A stretch of 64,000 bases of DNA. It comes from Allobosea sp039673065 (GTDB lineage: Bacteria; Pseudomonadota; Alphaproteobacteria; Rhizobiales; Beijerinckiaceae). A program made the translations under genes and the position numbers. The stretch spans positions 124,001 to 188,000 of the forward strand of contig NZ_JBDJKW010000004.1 of NCBI RefSeq assembly GCF_039673065.1, given 5' to 3'. The notes below the pieces were generated by a model that worked only from the letters and a program-made list of their open reading frames with translations, was not told where the DNA came from and did no database searches. Of this stretch, positions 7,801 through 17,034 are shown one piece after another. Within the stretch, counting starts at the first letter, position 1. Each line of letters begins with the position of its first letter.

Positions 7801-8148
7801 ATGACGTCGAACAAATCCGAGATCGACCGGCGCGACTTCCTCACCGGGCGCGTGCTGCCTGCCGCCGAGGGCGGCGCGCGGGCGCCGGAGCGCCTTCTCT
7901 ACATCGCGAGCGCGGTCGTGACCGCGCGCCCCGAGAACTGCGCCGCCGTCGCGGCCCGGATCGCCGAGATACCCGGCGCCGAGGTCCACGGCATCGAGGG
8001 CAGCAAGATCGTCGTCGTGCTTGAGAGCGAGCGCAGCGGCGAGATCGGCGGGCGGCTGACCGAAATGGCGCTGATGGACGGCGTCTTCTCGGCCAACCTC
8101 GTCTTCGAGCAGATCGAACAACTGAACGACCACGGAGGCGGCCGATGA
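7801..8148 (+). CDS. napD: NapA signal-peptide-binding chaperone NapD
   Basis: A 115-residue cytoplasmic chaperone that binds the twin-arginine signal peptide of NapA and holds back export until the Mo cofactor is in place. The NapD core is visible from ERLLYIASAVVTARPENCAA to IEGSKIVVVLE, ending in a family-like C-terminus. The N-terminus contains SEIDRRDFLTGR, which itself resembles a Tat-type twin-arginine string, an uncommon extension for NapD. The start follows GGGAGGTGGCG. Its stop overlaps napA by 4 nt (ATGA). Confidence 0.88.
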   Translation: MTSNKSEIDRRDFLTGRVLPAAEGGARAPERLLYIASAVVTARPENCAAVAARIAEIPGAEVHGIEGSKIVVVLESERSGEIGGRLTEMALMDGVFSANLVFEQIEQLNDHGGGR

Positions 8149-10640
8149 CGGTCTCTCGTCGCGAGCTACTCAAGGCCCAGGCAGCGGGCATAGCTGGTCT
8201 TGCCGCCGGCATCGGCGGCACCGCCAGCGCCCAGCCGGTCGCCGGCGGGGTCGACGCCCTGCAGATCAAATGGTCCAAGGCGCCCTGCCGCTTCTGCGGC
8301 ACCGGCTGCGGCGTCATGGTCGGCGTCAAGGAAGGGCGGGTCATCGCCACCCATGGCGACATGAAGGCCGAGGTCAATCGCGGCCTGAACTGCGTGAAGG
8401 GCTATTTCCTCTCCAAGATCATGTACGGCGCCGACCGGCTGACCCAGCCGCTGCTGCGCAAGAAGAACGGCGTCTACGCCAAGGACGGCGAGTTCACGCC
8501 GGTGTCCTGGGACGAGGCCTTCGACACCATGGCCGCCAAGGCCAAGGAGACGCTGAAGGCCAAGGGACCGACCGCGCTCGGCATGTTCGGCTCCGGCCAG
8601 TGGACCATCTTCGAGGGCTACGCCGCGACCAAGCTGATGCGGGCCGGCTTCCGCTCGAACAATCTCGACCCCAACGCCCGCCACTGCATGGCGTCGGCCG
8701 CCTACGCCTTCATGCGCACCTTCGGCATGGACGAGCCGATGGGCTGCTATGACGATTTCGAGCATGCCGACGCCTTCGTGCTCTGGGGCTCGAACATGGC
8801 GGAGATGCACCCGATCCTGTGGACCCGGGTCGCCGATCGCCGTCTCGGCCATCCGCACGTCAAGGTCGCGGTGCTGTCGACCTATACCCATCGCAGCTCC
8901 GACCTTGCCGACATCCCGATCGTCTTCAAGCCGGGCACCGATCTGGCGATCCTGAACTACATCGCCAACCACATCATCTCGACCGGGAAGGTGAACAAGG
9001 AATTCGTCGAGAAGCACGCGACCTTCGTGAAGGGCGCGACCGATATCGGCTACGGCCTGCGGCCCGACGATCCGCGCGAGGTCAAGGCGCGCAAGGCGGC
9101 CGATCCGGGCGCGACGACGCCGATCGACTTCGACGCCTTCGCCGCCTTCGTGAAGGATTACACGCTCGAGAAGGTCTCGGAATTGACCGGGGTGGAGCAG
9201 GGCTTCCTGCGCCAGCTCGCCGAGCTCTATGCCGACCCGAAGCGCAAGGTCGTCTCCTTCTGGACGATGGGCTTCAACCAGCATGTGCGCGGCGTCTGGG
9301 CCAACCAGATGGTCTACAACCTGCACCTGCTAACCGGTAAGATCTCCGAGCCCGGCAACAGCCCGTTCTCGCTGACCGGCCAGCCCTCCGCCTGCGGCAC
9401 CGCCCGCGAGGTCGGCACCTTCGCCCACCGCCTGCCGGCGGACATGACGGTGACCAATCCCGAGCATCGCAAGCATGCCGAGGAGATCTGGCGCATCCCG
9501 CACGGGATCATCCCGGAAAAGCCGGGCTACCACGCCGTGGAGCAGGACCGGGCCCTCAAGGACGGCAAGCTCAATTTCTACTGGATCCAGGTCAACAACA
9601 ACCTCCAGGCCGCGCCCAACAACACAGGCGAGACCTATCCGGGCTATCGCAACCCCGACAACTTCATCGTGGTCTCGGACGCCTATCCGACCGTGACCGC
9701 GATGGCGGCGGACCTGATCCTGCCGGCGGCGATGTGGGTCGAGAAGGAGGGCGCCTACGGCAATGCCGAGCGGCGCACCCATGTCTGGCACCAGCTCGTC
9801 GACGCGCCCGGCCAGGCGCGCTCCGATCTCTGGCAGCTCGTCGAGTTCTCCAAGCGCTTCACCACGGACGAGGTCTGGCCGGCGGAGATCCTCAACGCGA
9901 ACCCGAACTATCGCGGCAAGAGCCTGTACGACGTGCTCTTCCGCAACGGCACGGTCGACGCCTTCCCGGTCTCGGATGTCGAGGCCGGCTACGAGAACCG
10001 TGAAGCCGCCGATTTCGGCTTCTATCTCCAGAAGGGCCTGTTCGAGGAGTATGCTGCCTTCGGGCGCGGCCACGGCCACGACCTCGGCCCCTTCGACCTC
10101 TATCATCAGGTCCGCGGCCTGCGCTGGCCGGTCGTAGACGGCAAGGAGACGCTCTGGCGCTATCGCGAGGGGCTCGACCCCTATGTGAAGCCCGGCAAGG
10201 GCATCGAGTTCTACGGAAACAAGGACGGCAAGGCCCGCATCATCGCGGTGCCCTACGAGCCGCCGGCCGAGAGCCCGGACGCCGAATTCGACCTCTGGCT
10301 GGTCACCGGCCGCGTGCTCGAGCACTGGCACTCCGGCTCGATGACCATGCGCGTGCCGGAACTCTACAAGGCCTTCCCCGGCGCCCGCTGCTTCATGCAT
10401 CCCGACGATGCGCGCAAGCGCGGCCTCAACCAGGGCGCCGAGATCAGGCTGATCTCGCGCCGCGGCGAGGTCCGCACCCGCGTCGAGACGCGCGGCCGCA
10501 ACCGCATGCCGCCGGGCGTGGTTTTCGTGCCGTGGTTCGACGCCAGCCAGCTGATCAACAAGGCGACGCTCGACGCCACCGATCCCATCTCCAAGCAGAC
10601 GGACTTCAAGAAATGCGCCGTCAAGATTCTCGCGGTCTGA
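8145..10640 (+). CDS. napA: Periplasmic nitrate reductase catalytic subunit NapA
   Basis: An 831-residue molybdopterin (bis-MGD) nitrate reductase that reduces nitrate to nitrite in the periplasm. A Tat signal (SRRELLKAQAAGIAGLAAG, residues 4-22) is followed by the [4Fe-4S] site C48-x2-C51-x3-C55-x27-C83. The Mo ligand is expected at Cys181 in ARHCMASAAYAFMRTFG. The C-terminal molybdopterin-binding domain contains GRVLEHWHSGSMTMRVPEL. Length is normal for NapA. It overlaps napD and is followed 5 nt later by napB. Confidence 0.97.
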   Translation: MTVSRRELLKAQAAGIAGLAAGIGGTASAQPVAGGVDALQIKWSKAPCRFCGTGCGVMVGVKEGRVIATHGDMKAEVNRGLNCVKGYFLSKIMYGADRLTQPLLRKKNGVYAKDGEFTPVSWDEAFDTMAAKAKETLKAKGPTALGMFGSGQWTIFEGYAATKLMRAGFRSNNLDPNARHCMASAAYAFMRTFGMDEPMGCYDDFEHADAFVLWGSNMAEMHPILWTRVADRRLGHPHVKVAVLSTYTHRSSDLADIPIVFKPGTDLAILNYIANHIISTGKVNKEFVEKHATFVKGATDIGYGLRPDDPREVKARKAADPGATTPIDFDAFAAFVKDYTLEKVSELTGVEQGFLRQLAELYADPKRKVVSFWTMGFNQHVRGVWANQMVYNLHLLTGKISEPGNSPFSLTGQPSACGTAREVGTFAHRLPADMTVTNPEHRKHAEEIWRIPHGIIPEKPGYHAVEQDRALKDGKLNFYWIQVNNNLQAAPNNTGETYPGYRNPDNFIVVSDAYPTVTAMAADLILPAAMWVEKEGAYGNAERRTHVWHQLVDAPGQARSDLWQLVEFSKRFTTDEVWPAEILNANPNYRGKSLYDVLFRNGTVDAFPVSDVEAGYENREAADFGFYLQKGLFEEYAAFGRGHGHDLGPFDLYHQVRGLRWPVVDGKETLWRYREGLDPYVKPGKGIEFYGNKDGKARIIAVPYEPPAESPDAEFDLWLVTGRVLEHWHSGSMTMRVPELYKAFPGARCFMHPDDARKRGLNQGAEIRLISRRGEVRTRVETRGRNRMPPGVVFVPWFDASQLINKATLDATDPISKQTDFKKCAVKILAV

Positions 10641-10645
10641 GCGTC

Positions 10646-11116
10646 ATGCGCTCCTGGCCCCTTCTAGCCGCCTTCGTCGCCGCCGCCGTCGTCCTCGCCT
10701 TCGGGGCCGCCGTCTCGCAGGAGGGCGCCCCGGTCAAGATCGTGCCGCGCCTCACCGGCAACGCCCAGCCGATGGCGCTCGATCGCATCCCGCCGCTCGG
10801 CCGGCCGGTCGTCGACGACGTCAAGCGCATGCGCAACTACCCCGAGCAGCCGCCGGTGATCCCGCATTCGATCGACGGCTACCAGCTGACGGTGAACACC
10901 AATCGCTGCATGGACTGCCACAAGCGCGAATTCACCGAAGGCTCGGGCGCGCCGATGATCAGCGTCACGCATTTCCAGGACCGTGACGGCCAGGTGCTCG
11001 CCGACGTCACCCCGCGCCGCTATTTCTGCACGGCGTGCCATGTCCAGCAGAGCGACGTGCAGCCGCTCGTCCCGAACCAGTTCCGGGACGCCGCCACCAT
11101 CGGCCGCAAGCCGTGA
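10646..11116 (+). CDS. napB: Diheme cytochrome c NapB, nitrate reductase electron-transfer subunit
   Basis: A 156-residue periplasmic protein with a signal peptide (residues 1-24) and two c-type heme sites, CMDCH (88-92) and CTACH (128-132). The C-terminal VQPLVPNQFR is a NapB signature. NapB accepts electrons from NapC and passes them to NapA. It begins 5 nt after the napA stop and ends just before napC. Confidence 0.96.
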   Translation: MRSWPLLAAFVAAAVVLAFGAAVSQEGAPVKIVPRLTGNAQPMALDRIPPLGRPVVDDVKRMRNYPEQPPVIPHSIDGYQLTVNTNRCMDCHKREFTEGSGAPMISVTHFQDRDGQVLADVTPRRYFCTACHVQQSDVQPLVPNQFRDAATIGRKP

Positions 11117-11127
11117 GCGGGGCCGGC

Positions 11128-11856
11128 ATGAACCCGAACGACGGCGCGAAACCGGGCTTCCTGGTCCGAATCTGGCATGCTGTGCTGCGCTTCTGGCGGA
11201 TCGTCAGCCGCCCGAGCGCCTATCTGCCGCTCGGCTTCCTGACGCTCGGCGGCTTCCTGTGCGGGGTGGTCTTCTGGGGCGGCTTCAACACCGTGCTCGA
11301 GGCGACCAACACCGAGAAGTTCTGCATCTCCTGTCACGAGATGCGCGATAACGTCTATCAGGAGCTGACCCAGACGGTGCACTTCTCCAACCGGTCCGGC
11401 GTGCGCGCCAGCTGCCCGGACTGCCATGTCCCGCACAACTGGACCGACAAGATCGCCCGCAAGATGCAGGCCTCGAAGGAGGTCTGGGGCAAGATCTTCG
11501 GTACGATCTCGACGCGCGAGAAGTTCCTCAACCTGCGCCTCGAACTCGCCAAGCACGAATGGGGGCGCCTCAAGGCAAACGACTCGCTGGAATGCCGCAA
11601 CTGCCATTCCTCGGTGGCGATGGACTTCACCAAGCAGACCAGGCGCGCGGCCGACATTCACAGCCGCTTCCTGACCACGGGCGAGAAGACCTGCATCGAC
11701 TGCCACAAGGGCATCGCCCACCAGCTGCCCGACATGACCGGCATCGAGCCGGGCTGGAAGGAAGCGCCCGAGCTGCAGGGCCGCACCGGCGCCTCCTATC
11801 ATGGCGGGCCGGAGAGCGAGCTGCGCGCCTATCTGACCCGGATCGAGGCGCGCTGA
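11128..11856 (+). CDS. napC: Tetraheme membrane cytochrome c NapC (NapC/NirT family)
   Basis: A 242-residue quinol dehydrogenase anchored by one N-terminal helix (about residues 32-52). It has four heme motifs: CISCH (66-70), CPDCH (96-100), CRNCH (156-160) and CIDCH (189-193). It carries electrons from ubiquinol to NapB. The ATG at 11128 is preferred; an in-frame GTG at 11113 overlapping the napB stop would add five residues. It is the last gene of a napEDABC operon that lacks napF and napGH, the usual streamlined alphaproteobacterial form. Confidence 0.95.
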   Translation: MNPNDGAKPGFLVRIWHAVLRFWRIVSRPSAYLPLGFLTLGGFLCGVVFWGGFNTVLEATNTEKFCISCHEMRDNVYQELTQTVHFSNRSGVRASCPDCHVPHNWTDKIARKMQASKEVWGKIFGTISTREKFLNLRLELAKHEWGRLKANDSLECRNCHSSVAMDFTKQTRRAADIHSRFLTTGEKTCIDCHKGIAHQLPDMTGIEPGWKEAPELQGRTGASYHGGPESELRAYLTRIEAR

Positions 11857-12101
11857 GCCGCGCGCCCGATCCCTCCGGGGCGGCGTCAGGCTGCCGCCGG
11901 CACCGCGCCGATGCGCGCAATCCTGATCGCCATGTGAGGCAATGGCGGCCGTTCAGGCCGTTCCCGGCGCGGCCATCCTCCGGCGCATTCGGTCGCGCGA
12001 GAGGTGCCGCCGTGGGGGATGACGTGCCGGGGATGACGTGCCTGCGCCGATTGCTGCGGCTGGCCGCTTAGGGCATGGTCCGCCGCTGCCGCGGAGCTCC
12101 C

Positions 12102-12584
12102 ATGAAGCTTGACCAGATCGACATCAAGATCCTCTCCGAGCTGCAGAAGAACGGCCGGATCACCAATGTCGAGCTGGCGGAGCTGGTCAATCTCTCGCCG
12201 AGCCCCTGCCTGATGCGCGTGAAGAAGCTGCAGCAGGACGGCTACATCACCGGCTATCACGCCCGGATCAACCTCGCGAAGCTCGGCCAGACGCTGACGG
12301 TGTTCACCGAGATCACCCTGAAGAACCATCGCCAGATCGATTTCGCCCGCTTCCAGGCGGCGATCGAGAAGCTCGACCAGCTTGTCGAATGCCATCTGGT
12401 CTCGGGCGGCTACGACTACCTGGTGAAGTTCGTGCTCAGCGGCATCGTCGAATACCAGACGCTGATGGAGCGCCTGATCGACCTCGATATCGGCATCGAC
12501 AAGTATTTCAGCTTCGTCGTGCTCAAGTCGCCGATCGTCAAGCCGCACATGCCGCTGACGAGCCTGTTCCCCACCGCGGGCTGA
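12102..12584 (+). CDS. Lrp/AsnC family transcriptional regulator
   Basis: A 160-residue regulator. The winged helix-turn-helix spans about residues 3-60 (DIKILSELQKNGRITNVELA, then LSPSPCLMRVKKLQQDGYI), and an AsnC/RAM effector domain fills the rest (YHARINLAKLGQ, then the VECHLVSGGYDYL turn). Such proteins respond to amino acids. It is convergent with a class III aminotransferase, whose control by this protein is plausible inference. A GC-rich hairpin lies between the two stops. Confidence 0.9.
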   Translation: MKLDQIDIKILSELQKNGRITNVELAELVNLSPSPCLMRVKKLQQDGYITGYHARINLAKLGQTLTVFTEITLKNHRQIDFARFQAAIEKLDQLVECHLVSGGYDYLVKFVLSGIVEYQTLMERLIDLDIGIDKYFSFVVLKSPIVKPHMPLTSLFPTAG

Positions 12585-12613
12585 CCGCCCTCCGCGCAGG
12601 GCGAAGGGCGGTC
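12583..12613. terminator. Hairpin between convergent lrp-type and aminotransferase genes
   Basis: GACCGCCCT (12583-12591) pairs with AGGGCGGTC (12605-12613) over a 13-nt loop, starting in the stop codon of the regulator. There is no T-run, so terminator function is likely from position only. Confidence 0.4.
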
Positions 12614-12650
12614 GGGTCGCGGTCGGGAGACCGAAGTGCCGGCGCGGCGC

Positions 12651-14027
12651 TCAGGCCATCGCGGCGCGCACGTCCGGATCGGCCAGCGTCTCGTCGAGGG
12701 TCTTGCGCGTGCGCGCCACGATCGCGTCGATCTCGCCCTCGGTGCAGCACAGCGGCGGCGCATAGCCGAGCACGCCGTTGCCGAAGGCGCGGATCACCAG
12801 CCCGTGCTCCCAGGCCCGGTCGAAGATGCGCACGGCCGGGGCGCTGGAGGCCGGCAGCGGCGTCTTCTTCGCCTTGTCGGTGACCAGCTCGATCGCGGCC
12901 AGCATGCCGCGGCCGCGCACCTCGCCGACCAGCGGGTGGTCGCTCAGGCTCTGCAGGCCGGCCATCAGGCGCGCGCCGGCCTTGCGGCCGTTGTCGAGCA
13001 GGCCGGCATCGTAGAGTCGCAGCACCTCCAGGCCGACGGCCGCGCTGACCGGATGGGCGGAATAGGTGTAGCCATGGCCGATCGCGGCGGTGCCGGCACG
13101 GTCGGCGATGACGTCGTAGACGGCCTGTGACATCAGCACCGCGCCCATCGGCACGTAGCCCGAGGTCAGGCCCTTGGCGATGGTCATCATGTCGGGGACG
13201 ATGCCCTCGTCCTCGCAGGCGAAGAGCGGGCCGGTGCGGCCGAAGCCGGTGATGACCTCGTCGGCGACGAAGAGGATGTCGAGCGCGCGGCAGCGCTCCC
13301 GCATCGCCTTGACCCAGCCTGGCGGCGGGACGAGCACGCCGCCGGAGCCCTGGATCGGCTCGCAATAGAAGGCCGCGACCCGCTCGGCCCCGCCGAGCGC
13401 CTCGACCTTGGCCTCGAGCGCCGCCAGCGAGGCGGCGATCACCGCCGCCGGGTCGGCGCCCGCCGGGTTGCGGTAGGTATAGTGCGACGGAATCTTGTGC
13501 TGCCAGTCATAGGGCACGCCGAAGCCGGCATGGAAGACGGGCAGGGCGGTGAGGCCGGCGCCGACGGTGGAGGAGCCGTGATAGCCCTGCTCCAGCGTAA
13601 TGAACTGGTCCTTCTGCGGCTTGCCGCGCGCCTGCTGGTAATAGCGGATGAAGCGTACCGTGCTGTCGACCGCGTCCGAGCCGCCCAGCGAGAAATAGAC
13701 GCGGTTGAGGTCGCCCGGCGCGCGCTCGGCCAGTTCGGCCGCCAGCCGGATCGCCGGCTCCGATCCGAGGCTGAAATAGCCGGTGGCGTAGGCGAGCTGG
13801 CGCATCTGGTTGGCGGCGGCTTCCACGATGCTCTCATGGCCGTAGCCGGCATTGACGCACCACAGCCCGGCGAAGCCGTCGATCAGCTGCTTGCCGGAAT
13901 CGTCGGTGACGGTCGCGCCTTTGGCCGAGCGCAGCACGCGTACGCCCGCCTTCTCATGGCCGCGATAGGAGGCGACCGGATGAATCCAGTGCTGGCGATC
14001 GAGTTCGATCAGCGAATTGCTCAACAT
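12651..14027 (-). CDS. Class III (omega) aminotransferase
   Basis: A 458-residue PLP enzyme, the usual length for omega-amino acid:pyruvate or putrescine-type aminotransferases. Landmarks are FSLGGSDAVDSTVRFIRYY (about residues 112-130), the YHGSS turn, the PLP-contact block FVADEVITGFGRTG (253-266) and the Schiff-base Lys285 in MMTIAKGLTSGY. Substrate cannot be fixed from sequence; beta-alanine, GABA or a diamine are typical. It precedes a GNAT acetyltransferase and an M20 deacetylase on the same strand, but the gaps (33 and 226 nt) only support a loose group. Confidence 0.88.
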   Translation of the reverse strand: MLSNSLIELDRQHWIHPVASYRGHEKAGVRVLRSAKGATVTDDSGKQLIDGFAGLWCVNAGYGHESIVEAAANQMRQLAYATGYFSLGSEPAIRLAAELAERAPGDLNRVYFSLGGSDAVDSTVRFIRYYQQARGKPQKDQFITLEQGYHGSSTVGAGLTALPVFHAGFGVPYDWQHKIPSHYTYRNPAGADPAAVIAASLAALEAKVEALGGAERVAAFYCEPIQGSGGVLVPPPGWVKAMRERCRALDILFVADEVITGFGRTGPLFACEDEGIVPDMMTIAKGLTSGYVPMGAVLMSQAVYDVIADRAGTAAIGHGYTYSAHPVSAAVGLEVLRLYDAGLLDNGRKAGARLMAGLQSLSDHPLVGEVRGRGMLAAIELVTDKAKKTPLPASSAPAVRIFDRAWEHGLVIRAFGNGVLGYAPPLCCTEGEIDAIVARTRKTLDETLADPDVRAAMA

Positions 14028-14060
14028 GACGGGTCTCCGGTCTGTCCAAGTGCTTTGGGT

Positions 14061-14906
14061 CTATCCCAGCGCCTGGCTGGCGAGGGCGAAGGGACGTGCG
14101 GGCCCGGCGGGGGGCGCGCTCGTGCTGCCGCGCCGCATGGCGACGCCGTCGCCGACCTGCGGCAGGCCGCGCCCGGCGAGCCAGGGCGACAGGCCGGAGG
14201 TCGCCGGCGTGTCGATCCGCAGGACGGTTCCGGAGCGGGCGGCAGCGAGGAAGTCGATCAGCGCCCGGGCCTGGTCCTGTGTCTGCGAGATGACCGGGCC
14301 GACCAGCTCTCCGCGGCCGAAGCTGCGCAGCGCGCCATAGCCGGCGAGACGGTCGCCCTCGCGCAGCACGGCCAGGCGCCCGACCTCGGCGAGACGGTGC
14401 GTCAGCGCGGTGCGGTCGATGCCATGCGCCGCGCGGTCGAGCGCCGCGATGGCCGGCGCGTCGGCCTCCGACGCCCAGACGACGCCGTTCTGCGGCTGCG
14501 CGTCGGGCGGGGCGCCGAGATCGGCCTGGTGCTGGTTGATCGCGTGGCTGGCGCGGAAGCCGAGCGTTTCGTAGAGCGGCATGCCCTCCGGCGTGGCGAC
14601 GAGGCGGCATTCGCGCGCGCCGGCCGCCGCGATGACGGCATTCATCAGCCTCCGGCCGAGGCCGCGCCCGCGCAGGGCGGCCGCCACGATCACCATGTTG
14701 ATCGTGGCGCAGTCGTCGCCGAAAGGCGTGAGCATGGCCGTGCCGACCACGCGGCCGTCCAGCATCGCCGCGAAGCCGCGGCTCAGCGGCAGCGACATCG
14801 CCCAGTCCTCGCGCCGATGCAGCCAGCCGGCCTCGCGCGACAGGCTGACCGCGCCGTCGAGATGGCTTTCATCGAAGGCGACGAGATCGATCGTTCCCGT
14901 GTCCAT
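14061..14906 (-). CDS. GNAT family N-acetyltransferase with C-terminal GNAT-like domain
   Basis: A 281-residue protein. The N-terminal GNAT domain contains the acetyl-CoA pyrophosphate loop VAAALRGRGLGRRLMNAVI (about residues 74-92) and LYETLGFRASH. A second domain (about 140-280) matches the extra domain of YitH-like GNATs, with GYGALRSFGRGELVGPVIS. The acceptor is unknown. It lies 33 nt upstream of the aminotransferase gene and is probably cotranscribed with it. Confidence 0.82.
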   Translation of the reverse strand: MDTGTIDLVAFDESHLDGAVSLSREAGWLHRREDWAMSLPLSRGFAAMLDGRVVGTAMLTPFGDDCATINMVIVAAALRGRGLGRRLMNAVIAAAGARECRLVATPEGMPLYETLGFRASHAINQHQADLGAPPDAQPQNGVVWASEADAPAIAALDRAAHGIDRTALTHRLAEVGRLAVLREGDRLAGYGALRSFGRGELVGPVISQTQDQARALIDFLAAARSGTVLRIDTPATSGLSPWLAGRGLPQVGDGVAMRRGSTSAPPAGPARPFALASQALG

Positions 14907-15132
14907 GCTGCTATCCGCGTCCTTTGGTGGTCATGAATAAGCCCTGCGACGGCGCAGTTCGTCCCGAGGATCGGTGCCGCGCGACATCTTCCGCTGTAAG
15001 GGCACGCGGCCGCCGCAGGGAATGCCAGGGGCGGTCTGCGAAGTCCTGCTGTGCCGTGGACAGCGCGGCTGATCGTGGAGCGGTCTGTGCCCGCGCACCT
15101 CCACCAGCGCATGGCCGTCTCCCGGTTGGCGA

Positions 15133-16302
15133 TCAGGCTCCGTCCTGCGCGAAGCGGCCGCAGAGCCGCTCCAGCATCCGCGTGCAGGTGGCCAGTTCGT
15201 CGCGCGTGACGTATTCGTCGGGCCTGTGGGCGCGGGAGATGTCGCCCGGCCCGCAGATGATCGCGTCGATCCCGGCTTCCTGATAGCGCCCGGCCTCGGT
15301 GCCGTAGCTCACCGCCGCCTGCGGGGTCGTTCCGGTGATCTCGGCGAGCAGGAGCGCGATCGGCGCGTCGGCCGGCAGCGAGAGTGCCGGATAGCTCGCC
15401 ATGGGCTGCCATTGCACTTCGTACCCGTCCGCCCGCAGTGCCTCGGCGGCGGAGCGGATCGGCGCCAGCAGCGCCTCGGGCGAGACGCCGGCGATGGCGC
15501 GGGCCTCCAGCTCGACGGTGCAGCGGCCGGGCACGATGTTGAGGGCCCCGCCGCCGCGGATCGTCCCGATCTGGATGGTGGAGTATGGCGGCTCGAAGAT
15601 CGGATCGAGCGGACCCTGCTGCGCCGCCAGCGCAGCAGCCCGCGTCGCCGCGATGACGCTGCCCATGGCGTGGATGGCGTTGAGCGCCAGCTCGGGCCGT
15701 GAGGAATGGCCGGGCCGGCCGACGATCTCGACGCGCGCCGCGGCCTTGCCCTTATGGGCGAGGATCGGGCGCAGCCCGCTCGGCTCGCCGATCACCGCCG
15801 CGGCCGGCCTGGTGCAGAGCTCCGGCAGACGGGCGATCAGATGCGGCACGCCGCGGCAGCCGGCCTCCTCGTCATAGGAGAAGGCGATGTGCACCGGGCG
15901 GGCGAGTCGGCTCGCCACCAGCGCCGGGACGATGGCGAGGACGGCCGCGAGAAACCCCTTCATGTCGCTGGCGCCGCGCCCGAACAGCCGGTCGCCCTCG
16001 GCGCGCAGGCGGAACGGGTCGGAGGTCCAGTCCGGCTCCTCGGCCGGGACCACGTCCATATGGCCGGAGAGGATCAGGCCGGGCGCATCGCGGGCGCCGA
16101 TCGTCGCGAACAGGTTGGCGCGGTCGCCCTCGGGTCCGGGCAGGACATGCGCCGCGACGCCGAAGCGCCCGAGATAGGCCGCGACCCAGTCGACGATGTC
16201 GCCATTCGGCTGGCCGACCAGCGAACGAAAGCGGACGAGCTCCGCGAGGATGTCTTCCGGCGTCACGAGCGGCTCCGTGCTGGCGTGCGGTCCAGCGATC
16301 AT
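15133..16302 (-). CDS. Acetylornithine deacetylase-like M20 metallohydrolase
   Basis: A 389-residue di-zinc M20 amidohydrolase of ArgE size. Metal and catalytic residues are visible: His81 and Asp83 in SGHMDVVP, Asp113 in GRGASDMKGF, and Glu145/Glu146 in SYDEEAGCRG. The dimerisation domain and late YGTEAGRYQEAGIDAIICGP block are also ArgE-like. ArgE hydrolyses N-acetylornithine, but neighbours (aminotransferase, GNAT, thiazoline-carboxylate hydrolase, cysteine hydrolase) suggest a catabolic N-acyl or N-carbamoyl amino acid may be the substrate instead. The 226-nt and 219-nt gaps on either side show no further gene. Confidence 0.87.
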   Translation of the reverse strand: MIAGPHASTEPLVTPEDILAELVRFRSLVGQPNGDIVDWVAAYLGRFGVAAHVLPGPEGDRANLFATIGARDAPGLILSGHMDVVPAEEPDWTSDPFRLRAEGDRLFGRGASDMKGFLAAVLAIVPALVASRLARPVHIAFSYDEEAGCRGVPHLIARLPELCTRPAAAVIGEPSGLRPILAHKGKAAARVEIVGRPGHSSRPELALNAIHAMGSVIAATRAAALAAQQGPLDPIFEPPYSTIQIGTIRGGGALNIVPGRCTVELEARAIAGVSPEALLAPIRSAAEALRADGYEVQWQPMASYPALSLPADAPIALLLAEITGTTPQAAVSYGTEAGRYQEAGIDAIICGPGDISRAHRPDEYVTRDELATCTRMLERLCGRFAQDGA

Positions 16303-16521
16303 AGGACGCTCCGCCCGGCCGCCGCATCTATTCGTCGGCAGCTTGTCGGTTGTCCCTGCCGAATTGCCGTTGACACACGGCGCGTCCTGTCGCGGACACG
16401 GGGGAAGAGGCCGTGAGGCCGGCCGCGTCTCTCCGGTCGACTCCGGAGGGCGGCGCAGGCCGAGCGGTACGGCACTGTCAGCCCGTCCCCCCTGCGATGG
16501 CGCGGGAGGGCCGTCTCTCGC

Positions 16522-17034
16522 CTATTCCTCGCTCTTCGCCTCGGCCTCCGCCTTGGCACCGTCCGGCTTGGCTGCGTAGCGGAAGTCGCAGCAGCTCCCG
16601 CCCGACATCAGGGTCGAGGTGCGGGTCAGCGTGGCGTTCGGGTCGTAGCCCTCGATGAAGCCGTAATCCCGGTTGCAGGAGAGCAGGTGCCCGATCTCGC
16701 CGAGCCCCATGGCGTGATACATCTCGGCATAGCGGCAGCGATGCACGTCGTAGCTGAACGCGGCCTCGTCGGCGCGCAGCACCGTGACCTCCAGCGCGTC
16801 GTCCTGCGTCCAGAGCCGCTGCAGCTCGGCGAAGCTGCGCAGGTCCGCGCCGCCGGGCTCGCGCGCCGCGAAGTCGCGGCCGGCCGCGACGGCGGTCTTG
16901 GCGATCGCCTCGCCGATCAGGGCCTGGGCCTGCGCCTTGCCGAGATGCGCGACCAGCGTCTCGTAGATCGGCTTGATGACGCCGGCCTCGATCCGCCGGC
17001 GGGCGAGGATCCCCATCTCCGCATCGTCGCTCAT
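16522..17034 (-). CDS. L-2-amino-thiazoline-4-carboxylic acid hydrolase-like protein
   Basis: A 170-residue protein of the ATC hydrolase family. The core signature is visible: FSYDVHRCRYAEMYHAMG, then LLSCNRDYGFIEGYDPN, then a late GSCCDFRY, with conserved Cys and His residues. The founding enzyme opens 2-amino-thiazoline-4-carboxylate to N-carbamoyl-L-cysteine, but many members have unknown substrates. The start overlaps the stop of the upstream cysteine hydrolase by 4 nt, so the two are coupled. The charged tail (KAEAEAKSEE) is an addition without known role. Confidence 0.8.
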   Translation of the reverse strand: MSDDAEMGILARRRIEAGVIKPIYETLVAHLGKAQAQALIGEAIAKTAVAAGRDFAAREPGGADLRSFAELQRLWTQDDALEVTVLRADEAAFSYDVHRCRYAEMYHAMGLGEIGHLLSCNRDYGFIEGYDPNATLTRTSTLMSGGSCCDFRYAAKPDGAKAEAEAKSEE

